The notes under the pieces: model-generated | Database searches by the model: none | Seen by the model: the letters and a program-made list of their open reading frames with translations, nothing else | What the model was told of the DNA's origin: nothing | Part shown: in pieces, positions 21,961 to 32,700 of the stretch | How positions within the stretch are numbered: position 1 is the first letter of the stretch | Layout of the letters: every line of letters begins with the position of its first letter | DNA from: Phyllostachys edulis | Taxonomy: Eukaryota; Streptophyta; Magnoliopsida; Poales; Poaceae | Reading direction: 5' to 3' | NCBI GenBank assembly: GCA_036346405.1 | Contig: CM070561.1 | Coordinates: 29,234,215 to 29,298,214, forward strand | DNA: 64,000 nt | Program-made: the position numbers and the translations under genes

Positions 21961-24900
21961 TGGCGCTGCTCTTCCCACCCCCCGCCCTCTCCCCCAAACC
22001 CCTTCCCTCCGCTCTCCGATCAACGAGGCCACGGCGCGCCACCTGTATCAGCAGCAGCGTCTCCTCCCCTCTCCCTCGTCGCGCCGCGCCTTCCCCATCG
22101 ACCTCCTCGCCGGACAAGACGCCGGCGCTAGACGGTACGGATATAAGGAGGAAGAAGAAGAGGGCCCTGAAGCCGAGCTTCGAGGAGCAGTCCCTCCGCC
22201 GCTGGTCCGCGCGGGCGCCCTCCCAGCGCGCCTCCTTCCCCTGGCAGCAGCAGCAGCAGCAAGAAAGCGAAGGTACGCACGACCAAGAGCCCAGTAGAGC
22301 CGGCAGCGCCACATTGCGGTCCATCGTGGAGTACTTCAACTACGACTCCTCGGATGGTTTTGGCGGTGTCGGTGTCCGTGTCCGAGACGACAGAGGAGCG
22401 GGCGAGGATGGTGTGGTCCACGGCGAAGCGGCCCAGGATCGGGACGAAGGGTCGCGTTCCCAGCCGAGTAATCTTGTTGGGAGCCGGCCGGTCGCCGCGC
22501 CGTGGATGCACGGGGAAGAAGAGTCCACCGAGGACCATTGGGTTTCTGGTCCGGTGGGTGGAGGCGAGGAAGGAGCGGACAGGGATGGTGTTTTTGATGA
22601 TGAGCTGGAGTCGGTGGATGGAGATGAGGAATGGGTGGACAATGGTGAGGTGCTCCAAGAGGAGCCCCTAACTGGGAGCTCACAGGGGGAATTGTATGAG
22701 GATTGTGCCGCACTGACTGCAAATTCTTCTTTTGGGAAGGATTCGGTAACGGACCGAGGTTCTAGAGGTGGTGAATCTGATAGAAGTATAAGATGGAGCA
22801 GCGTAAGCACAATTATTAACACATTGAGGAATTCAATGGAGGAAAGTAGTCCAAATGTTGCCATTGAGCTGTCTGAAACGGAGGATTTTGTCCAGAAGCT
22901 GGGACCTGTGCTCCTTCCATGGGAGAGGGAGGAGGAGGAAGAGTCCTTCTATGGCGACAGGCCGGGGAAGCGCAGCAACACAGAGCTGGCAGAGAAGGCT
23001 ATCCCAGAGCCTGAGCTGCGGAGGCTTAGAGATGCCGCATTGAGGATGAAGGAGAGGATGAGGATTGGTTCAGGAGGGGTAACTCAGGCCATTGTGGAGA
23101 GCATCCACAGGAAATGGAGGGTGGATGAGGTGGTCAAACTGAGGTTTGAAGGCCCTCCCAGCCTGAACATGAAGAGAACTCATGAGATACTAGAGGTACC
23201 TATTGCTATGGCTCATGTTTTATTCATTAACAATTTTTTCAACTGAAATATGATAGGCATTTGTGATCTTACTTTTGTCAATCAGGACAGGACTGGAGGA
23301 ATTGTGATATGGAGGTCAGGAAGATCAGTTGTTTTATATAGGGGAATGAACTACAACCTTCGATGTGTGCAGTCATATGCCAAAATAATGGGGGTTGATT
23401 CTAATAAAAAAGTTAGTGATGCTAATAGTGTTGTACCCAGCTGTGTAGAGCGTAACTTGCAAAAGTCAAGTGCAGACAGTGTGAATCGCTCGACGTCTAC
23501 TGTAAATTCCTCAGTAGAAGCTACAGAAACATTTGATATTGATAGCTTCTTGGATCAGTTGGGACCACGGTATAAGGATTGGTCTGGTCGCAACCCAATT
23601 CCTGTGGATGCTGACTTGCTTCCTGGTGTAGTTCCTGGCTACAAGCCACCATTTAGACTACTTCCTTACAAGATTAAAAGTAGTCTGAGAAGTAAGGAAA
23701 TGACGGCTCTGCGTAGACTTGCAAGGCAAACTGCTCCTCATTTCGCTCTAGGTATTGGAGTTTGTTTTTGAAGTTGCTTGCTTCTACCAATATTCAATCT
23801 TCAATGAATTTTCACACCATATGTACTTCTTTGTGGATAGGGAGAAACAGGGAACACCAAGGCTTAGCTACTGCTATTGTTAAATTATGGGAGAAAAGTG
23901 CTATTGCAAAGATCGCCATCAAGAGGGGTTCCAAACACATGCAATGACAGAATGGCAGAAGAAATCAAGGTAAAGCAGTATAAAATTCAAGATAATTATG
24001 CCATTTATCTGAGTGCCTAGTTGCATTCTTATCTGTACTCAATCTGATGTCTGTTTAGTATGTATGAGGTGAACCTTGCTTAAAATCACATGAGATTGCT
24101 TCTGAAGTAGCTATTCTGCTATTGTCCTACTGTCTTAGTAGGATGCACCATGCTGGCCATTACCTCCTAGGAGGTTAGGACTTGGTCGTTAATTCATTCA
24201 CTTAATTCACACTGTCTGAACCCTTTAAAAGTAAACTGCTGAGAAGGAGTGTGAAACAATCTAGCAAAGAACACCACAGGGAGTCCATTAATGGATTTCG
24301 CTGTTTTTCCTTTGCCATTCCATACTATTTTTTCTAGTCCTCTGATAGTTCTTCTGAAATATTGAATGCTTCTTTGGTTCATTGTCATGCATGTCTGATG
24401 ATTAACTTTGAAATATGATCATTGTGTTCTTGCTGCACACTTGCAGAAATTGACAGGAGGAGTGCTTCTATCAAGGAACAAGGAGTATATTGTTTTCTAT
24501 AGGGGCAATGATTTCATAACACCTAAAGTAAGGCAGGTCTTGGTGGAGAAGCAAGAGCAAGCAATTACTCAGCAGGATGAGGAAGAGCTGGCTCGGCTTA
24601 AAGCATCAGCCTCGATTACTGTCATCCCTAGAGCATTCAAGAGTCCTCTAGTTGCTGGCACTCTTGCAGAAACTACAGAAGCAAAATCTCGATGGGGAGA
24701 TTCACTTAATGATGAGCAGAGGAAAAAGGAGATGAATTGCATGGTTCTAGCAAAACATACCTCTCTTTTGAAGAACTTGAAGAGAAAACTGATTTTGGTA
24801 TGTTCTTCAAAATGCATCTCTAGAAACAAAGTTTGAAATTTTCAGTTTTCATCATTCATTTTCATGGTAGGATTACACTTTATTTTCTTCTATTTTTAGA

Positions 24901-26101
24901 CAAAGATTTTATTGCAGTCTATATGTATTATATCTACTCCTCTGTACTTCCAGGCAAAAGCAAAAGTTGCAAAAGCAGAGAAGGCTTTGGCTAAAGTTCA
25001 GGAATTTCTGTCTCCAGCGGAGGTTCCAACTGATTTGGAAACCGTTACAGACGAGGAGCGCTTCTTATTTCGCAGAATTGGCCTGAAAATGAGGGCCTTT
25101 TGATGCTTGGTACAACCGACACTTTTCACTAAACAGTTGCAATATAGGATGCATGTGATGAACATATTATGACTTGACTCTATGTACTAAAATTTCTCAG
25201 GTAGACGAGAAGTTTTGATGGAACTGTGCAAAACATGCACTTTCATTGGAAGCATCGAGAATTGGTCAAAATTGTTGTAAAGGGAAGAACTTTGCACAAG
25301 TAAAACACATCGCAATCTCTCTAGAAGCTGAGAGTGGGGTGTCCTTATTTCAGTTGACAAGACAACTAAAGGATATGCAATAATTTTCTACGGGTAAGAA
25401 CTACAAACGTCCCCAAATTTTGAAGCCTCGAAACCTATTGACAAGGAGACAAGCACTGGCACGGTCTATAGAGCTCCAAAGGCGGAGGTAACTTCATCGC
25501 AAACTCTGATCTCCCTTCCCCCTTATTTTCATAAGTTGTAGACGTTATTTTTTATCTATTGGACGGGTAAATTTTTCAGGCGTTAAATCATCATATCTCA
25601 AGTCTGCGAGACAAGATCTGGAAGTTAAAGAAACAACTTGTAAGGCATTTATATCCGGGTTTTCTAGGATTTTAAATTTACATGTACTGGCTTGTTAACT
25701 CTTCTTGCGGATGCACTTTTCCTATGTTTCCGTCATCAGGTGCAGATGAAGGTTGCGGGGAAAAACAGGATGTGGAGTTACTTCAAACAGTTGAGGATGA
25801 TTTGTCTTCAGATGATGATAATATAAAGGTAAAAAAACGCTCCTGCAAGTCAGAGCGATTACTTGCAATTATAATTTAGAGGTGGTTGTGACATTGCAAT
25901 TACCCTCGACATCTTATCTATTATATTAGACTCATGGCCATTAAATAGTTCGCTTGGGAAATTACCTTGAAAACCCAGGGCACTACTAGAGGTTGATAGG
26001 TAGCTTCTGCTGTTGCAGGATGAAGGGAGGAGGCTTACCTGCAAACTTACAGCAGCGACGATGAAGAGGATGCTGACGATGATTCCAACGAATATCTCTG
26101 A
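21961..26101 (+). CDS. CFM3: CRM-domain chloroplast intron-splicing factor, CFM3-like
   Basis: Nine exons with GT-AG introns: 21,961-23,195; 23,286-23,751; 23,841-23,969; 24,447-24,797; 24,954-25,109; 25,201-25,487; 25,580-25,639; 25,740-25,828; 26,019-26,101. The N-terminus (MALLFPPPALSPKPLPSALR, Ser/Arg-rich) looks like a plastid transit peptide. Three CRM RNA-binding domains follow: the first spans exons 1-2 (PELRRLRDAALRMKERMRI, GGIVIWRSG, VLYRGMNY), the second exons 2-4 (EMTALRRLARQ, GGVLLSRN, IVFYRGND), the third exons 5-6 (DEERFLFRRIGLKM, FYRGKNY), then an acidic SDDEED tail. CRM proteins promote group II intron splicing in organelles. Exons 1, 2 and 4 are open; exons 3, 5, 6, 8 and 9 together lack about ten bases, each loss shortening a homopolymer by one. 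Exon 5, for instance, meets TGA at 25,101-25,103. It is either a decayed gene or an uncorrected sequence. Confidence 0.8.
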
Positions 26102-26797
26102 GTTGGTGCAGTTTTAACTGATGAAACTCCACCCCAGTGTTCTTGCCTCGCATAATCGCATGTTCAGAACAAGGCAAAGTCCAGCGGTAAGGCAATGGAC
26201 ACCATGCTACGGGGAGTTGCGACGAGGCTGCAACTGCAGGGGCATCATTTGCATTTGCTGCCCTCATTATGTGTTTGCCCCGGTCACTCCCATGTCCTTG
26301 CCACATCCGACAGACTCAAGAACATGTCCATGCTCTCTGTCTTCCTGGAACTCTGGAAGAAGGTAGCGAGTGAGTGTAAAACTGTAAACCAGGATCCTGT
26401 GAGTTCCTTTTGCAACAGTTGTAAATTACTGTAGGTAATGTCTGAACATATTATTCTGATTCTATGGATGTCTTTGGGCATGTCTGGGAGACTGGAACAC
26501 ACGAATTTCACTTGAATTTTGCAGCAAATTATGATTTCTATGGGAATGTTGCAAAAAATTCACGTGTTACAAACGGTCTTATTCTGAGCAACAGTTGCGT
26601 GATCTGATGGTACAAAGCGCACATTTTTAGCCCAAGCCCAAGCCCAAGCCCAAGCCCAGATTTAATATTAGGTCGGGCTAACCATTTCTGGCCCGAGCCC
26701 AATAAAATTCCTCTTTCCCCGCCGCTTCCTCGCTGCTGGCCTTTTCTCTTGTCTCCATTTCGAATTCTCCAATTCCCCACTCCACCGCGTCTCTCCA
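26102..26797. other. Intergenic: CFM3-like 3' region and next promoter
   Basis: No coding region recognised. A short simple repeat of AAGCCC units lies at 26,631-26,657. From about 26,740 a CT-rich leader precedes the ATG at 26,798. Confidence 0.5.
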
Positions 26798-29700
26798 ATG
26801 GAGGCGGTGCCGCGGCAGTGGGCGGCGACGTACACGAAGCACGTGAAGCAGAAGCGCAAGGCCTACCACGACGGCGCCCTCCTCCTCCACCCGGCCTCCG
26901 GTCGCCTCGTCCTCGCCGACGACGCCGGCGACACCGTCGACTCCAGGTTCCTCCGCGCCGGCGAGGCCGTCTCCGCCGGCGCCTCGCTCGCGTTCCACTC
27001 CCACCTCGTCGACGTCGGCGAACCCCAGACCCGGTCGACCAGCTACTCCGCCTCGTCCACCCCCGCCGCTGCTTCCAGAACTGCCCACCGAGGCGTCGCT
27101 AGGGTACATCCGAGCGTGGTGAACCCGCGCCCTCCCCGCGCGTTCGTGAACCCTCCGAAGAGCTGCGGTGGCGGTGGCGGAAAGGCTGAATCCGCGGGTT
27201 TCGGTGGCGCAGAGGCGGCGGATTCGAGGTTCCAAGGTTCGCGCGCCACCTGTTCTACGTGTGTCCTGTGGATGTTTGAACGCTGAATAAATTGGCGAGT
27301 TCTGAGTGTTGAATTGGATGTGCTTCTGATTTTAGAGTGGAGCGTGCTGTACACCACCCAACTGACTCAGAAGTCGAAGAAGTATCACGATGGCGTCGTC
27401 AGGCTCGTGCAAGTTGGTTCGCGTGCAAAGCAGGTAAACGGCAATGCACATTTGATAATTGTTTACATGCGTATTCTGAAGATTGGAGATGGTGAGGTTT
27501 CCAATGGATAATGATAGGTTGATTGGCATGCGATCAGTTTATCTTAGGGTGCTGTAGCAGTAGGTTGGATAAAAATTGTGATGTTTTATGTGAATTAAAA
27601 ATGTTTCAGATTGTTTTGCTGGATGAAGAGGGTGAGGTACTGGGCAGCAGGTACCTCAAGTCGGGGGAGCCTGTGGAAAGCGGGAAGAAATGCCATTTCC
27701 CTAACTATCTTATTGAGATCGGCGAGCCCAAAAATCAAAGCAAAGGTTGGTTTTGTGCATGCCCTAGTATAGTCATGACTTCTGTATCGAATCTGTGGGC
27801 CTGTGCCCACGGGCGGAGCCAGCGCCGGCCCAAGCCTCAGGCTGGCCCAGAGCATTTTGGCCCAAAGTCAGATTGCAGCTAGCTTTTGATGTTGGCGTTT
27901 TCACTTTTAGCAGGCATTTTTTCGCTGGGCCTCGGACCATTGCCCGGGAGGCCCGAGGCCCAGCTCCGCCTCTGTCTGTGCCTTATGAGACCTCCCGATT
28001 CATTTTCGTGAGTTATGGAATACTGCCTGGTGATTTTTTTATTTGGTATCATTGAAAGGATGTATTTCTGCATTGATCAATATGCAGGTGTAGAACCCAA
28101 TTCTTCAGAGGAATCTATGGTGGAGACAAGACCAAAGAGTGGGGAGAATACAAGTAACAAAATGGGATTCGGTGCAACGAGTAAATCTATGGAATTTAGG
28201 AGCCCACAAAATTTTCATGGTACCTGGACTTGAAGCTACACATCAGTTAGTTATACTTCCCTGCTTCCCCATTTCACAATGAGAACCTTGTTTGTCTCTG
28301 CAACTTGCAGATCTTGAGGAGAGTAAATTAGAAGTTACTTCTATTTCTAACAAGCCAGAGACTGGCAAGATTGAAGTGGCAGCTGCTAGCAGCAGAGAGA
28401 GCCTTAGGGGTTCAACAAACTCAGGTTTCAAAGGTTCATGTGTTGCCTCTTTATATAATGGATGTTTGTGCTTTGTACACATAACGTGTTATTATTATAT
28501 TTTGAAGCTTATATGAAATGTGCATTCTTTGTAGAATGGAGTGCCTTATACACCACCCAACTAACTCAAAAAGCAAAGAAGTACCATGATGGTGTTATAA
28601 GGTTCATACAAGTTGGTTCACACGCAAATCAGGTTAGCAACTAGCGCTCAATTCTTAATTGCCATGCTAATGCAAGGTTGGTGTCCTACAATTGCTTTAT
28701 CAGAGGATGCTGTTAGATTATATATAATGAAATGTTGGGATAGACTGATAGTTGTCGAAAGGTGTTACGGTCGTATTAACTGGATTTTCAGATTATTTTG
28801 CTGGATGAAGAGGGTGGAGTGCTTGGCAGCAGATACCTCAAGTCAGGTGAATCTGTCAAAAGTGGGATGAATTGCCAGCTGCCTAATTATCTTATTGAAG
28901 TTTGTGAGCCCAGAAATCAAAAGAACGGTTAGTTTTTTTCTTGCCCAAGGATGGTCATTTTGTATCCAATCTGTCACTTATGAGACTCTGCATTTGCGCA
29001 AATAGGTAGTTTCTAGAAAACATATCTTTTTTTGTTCTTTAACATGCAAAAATTTCTTATTAGTGCATTAATTGATATGCAAATGCAGAGCTTAAACACT
29101 CTTCGGAGGATGCTTTGAGTCACACAGGACCAAAGAATGGAGAGAATACAAGTGACAAGACAGGTGACAGAAGTAAATCTCCAAAGTTTGTTAGTCCATT
29201 AAAGTTACATGGTATGTTGATCGCAAAGTCACACCCATTAGTTGTATTTTCCTGCTTACCAGTTATCACAAGGCCTTCTTTATTGGTTCCCAACAATTCG
29301 CGTGTGCTGACGCCATTTGGAAAGCTTGGGCGCCTTTGAGATGCAAATGCTTCATGTGGTTAGCGGTCCGTCGGCGTTGCTGGATTGCTGATCGACCCGA
29401 AACAATTGACCATCTCCTTATTGGGTTCTGCTGCTCCACTTGTGAAACAATTGACCATCTCCTTATTGGGTTCGCGGTCACTTCTCAAATCTGGTCGTGT
29501 TTCCTCCGCTTGTTGGATTGCGGCGCTGCCTTCCCATGGGCCAAACCACCCTGGAAAACTACTGGATTTCAGCTCGCCAATCAGTCTTGGGGAAGTGTCG
29601 GAAGGCGCTAGATTCGTGCATCACCCTCATCTCTTGCATGATTTGGAAGGAGCGGAATTCCATCTTCCACTGCACCCCCCCCCCTCCCTCCCTCTCTCTT

Positions 29701-32700
29701 CCCTATTCCCCTAAGTCGTGTTGGTTGCCTACCCTTTTTTTCTTTTAGTTTGTTTTGTTTCCAAGTTTTGGCCATTGTATTTTGATGTTGTTCTAACTTT
29801 TTCTTAGTGGAATGACACAATTCTTTTGTGTGTTCTTGAAAAAAACAATATTTTATTGCAAAAATTCAGTTGTCTCCACAATTTGCAGATCTTCAGAAGA
29901 GTAATTCAGGAAGCACTACTGGCTCTAACAGGCAGCAGGTTGGCAAATCAACATGTACTAACGTTGGTGATCCACTAAAATTTCATGGTAATTGAGCTTA
30001 ATGTTACGATCAGTTAGTTCTATTTCCTGCTACCTATATATCTTAATGTAGTAAGATTGCCGTTTGTTTCCAGGATTTGCAGATCTTCAGAGGGGTCATT
30101 CAGCCTGCACTGTTAGTTACAGAAGGACAGACCTTGGCAAATCAACATTTAGTGACATGGATGATCCACATAAATTTAATGGTACTTGGGCTTAATTTTA
30201 CACACCATTTCTATTTTCCAGCTGCTTATATATTTTTATGTTGTGATTGTCATGGGCATGGGCCCAGGAGAGCTACGACCATGCGGCATGGGTAGAAATT
30301 ACTGTTCACACGCGTGAACAGTGCCCGGATGGATTGGATTAGTTGTTTCCTTTGTATTAGGAATAGTTAGTTGCAAATCATCATATTAGGAATGATTAGA
30401 TGCATATCTTCATATTTAGAAAGTATATATATTATCTTATCCTTAGTTGATTAGTTGCATTAGATATGATAGTTTCCATATTATTAAGGGCTAACCTCAT
30501 CTATATAAAGAGAGGAGTTGCATCATTTATAAGCAAGCAAGAAGAAATAAATCTAGTCTCTCCCAAGGTTCATCATCCTAGTCCATGGTCCATCCTTTCT
30601 CCTAAGACCCCTTCTCCTTCAACCGAGCCTTGTTGGCCCTCCTCTGTACTGTATTTGCCCCGGTGAACTAACGTTTATGACATTTGGTATCAGAGCCAAT
30701 ACTATGGCTTCTGCTATCGAGAATTTCAAGGCTATGAGGGCCACTCTCAACAAGATGAGTGCTGGCGTAGACGACATGAAAGCCATCTTGGCAGACATAG
30801 CGGCTATGGTGTCCAAGCTGATTGAAAAGGAGAAGGAGGAGGCACGGGCAGCAGCTACTACGCAATCTGCGCCGCCGGAGACATCTATGATTTTGCCCGT
30901 GACTTCTGCATCGTCGACCTCGCTGCTCGTGGTTGCACAAACGGTGTCATCACTGAGGAAGAAAGCTGTTGTCCAACGACTGTCTTCTCTATGCACCCGG
31001 CCGACGCTGTGTCTTCGTAGGTGCGATGCATGACAGATGTCAGGACCACGACAACATCACGTTTTTTCCACCACTGAAGCATCCTATGGTGGGAAGAGCG
31101 TCACTGCTGCCCCGCGCAGCTTGTCCATGCCGCCGACGTCTCCTGGAACATCAAGACACGCCGCCAAGGAGCCGCAGTCCTCGCTGCTGTCTATTGGAGC
31201 GTTGTGGACCATTTTCCATGCGATGTTCTGTTGGCGCCATGACCTCTTGTCGACATGGGACACCTCGGGTTGCAGACATGGCCGCCACTCTGCAGCTCGA
31301 GGACGAGCTGCTTGTTCGGAGGGATGAAGTGTCATAGGCATGGGCCTAGGGGAGCTACGACCATGCATTATGGGTAGAAATTCTGCTCACGTGGCCTAGG
31401 GGAGGGTGGGGGAAGGGGAGGAGAGGGCGAGGAAGGAGGGAGGGGGAGGAGCAGCAGCGGTGGTGGTCTTTGGCGGCCTTGGCGGCGTCGTGAAACAAAG
31501 GCGGGCGGCGTCACAACTCTGCATCTCTGCCCTATATTCGTAGGCAGCTGGTGTACGTGGTTACTAGGCTGGGCTTTGTTGGTGCTCTCAATGGGAGGGG
31601 CAGAGGCGACGTGCGTGAAGCAGAGGGTAGAGGCAGCATGGAGCAATCCCTCCCCATCTCCTAGCCAACCTCGCCGTCGCAGCCCCGGAGAGGGAGTCGC
31701 CGCCGGCAATGCACCTCTGCCACCCCTCGCAAGAAGCAAATCAAACCAAGTGCTGCTCCGTTTTGCTACTCTTTTCTTCCTTCGTTTTTCGCTCTGTTCT
31801 TCCTCCCGGTTAGTCTCCCATCTTCTTCCTCCGTTTGCTTCTTTGTTCCAGATCTTGATCCGAGTTTTTCTTTTCTGTTTTGCTGCTATGTTCTTTCCTT
31901 CCTTTCCTACCTTCTATCAGACGCAGTTTTGCTGCTTTCTTCTAGATCAAGATCTGAGTATTCTTCCCCTCTGATCCTGGGTAGTAGTAGGTAGTACAGT
32001 ACTAACAACAGCAAGTTGTAGTAGCAGTAGAAGGCAACTAGTAGTAGAAGTAACCAGCAAGTAGTAGTAGACTAGTCGGGACTAGTCGCGACTAATCGGC
32101 AAGTCGGTAGCATGGTGACTTGACTCGACTATACGACTTAATAATCTTAGATGCATATCTTCATATTTAGAAAGTATAGATATTATCTTATCCTTAGTTG
32201 ATTGGTTGCATTAGATGTGATAATTTCCATATTGTTAGGGGCTAACCTCATCTTTATAAAGAGAGGAGTCGCACCATTCATAAGCAAGCAAAAAGAAATA
32301 ATCTAGTCTCTCCCAAGGTTCATCATCCTAGTTCATGGTCCCTCATTTCTCCTAAGACCCCTTCTCCTTCAACCGAGCCGTGTCGGCCCTCCTCTGTACA
32401 GTTTTTACCCCGATGAACTAAGGTTCATGACAGTGATACTCCTGGTTGTTTCCAGATTTTGCAGATATCCAAAGGGGTAAATCAGACTGCACTACCAGCT
32501 ATAACTGGCCAGAAGTTGGCAAGTCAAGTTCTAATAGAATGGATGATCCACTAGAATTTCGTGGTACTTGGACTTGATGCTTCATAATCACATCCACAGT
32601 TCTACTTCCTGCTGGTGTTTTAATGCAGTAATACCATGTTTCTCCACAATTTGCAGATTTTCAGGATGGTAAATCAGGATGTTCCACTAGTTTTATCAGG

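Larger units (their letters stand above)
30248..32432 (+). mobile_element. Small non-autonomous LTR retrotransposon in intron 10
   Basis: The 5' LTR is 30,248-30,682 and the 3' LTR 31,330-32,432. Both start TGTCATRGGC and end ATGACA, flanked by perfect GTGAT duplications at 30,243-30,247 and 32,433-32,437. A primer-binding site of the initiator-Met type follows the 5' LTR. The internal region is only 647 bases, too short for gag-pol, so the element depends on others. The 3' LTR is 668 bases longer because its middle (about 31,396-32,140) does not match the 5' LTR. It lies wholly within an intron and leaves the flanking exons intact. Confidence 0.88.

Noticed and set aside
21902..22864. Minus-strand ORFs of 145-176 codons
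   Set aside because: Shadows of the CFM3-like first exon; low-complexity Arg/Ser/Pro.
26678..27235. Minus-strand 185-codon ORF rich in Gly/Val/Arg
   Set aside because: Opposite strand of DUF2439 exon 1; no domain.
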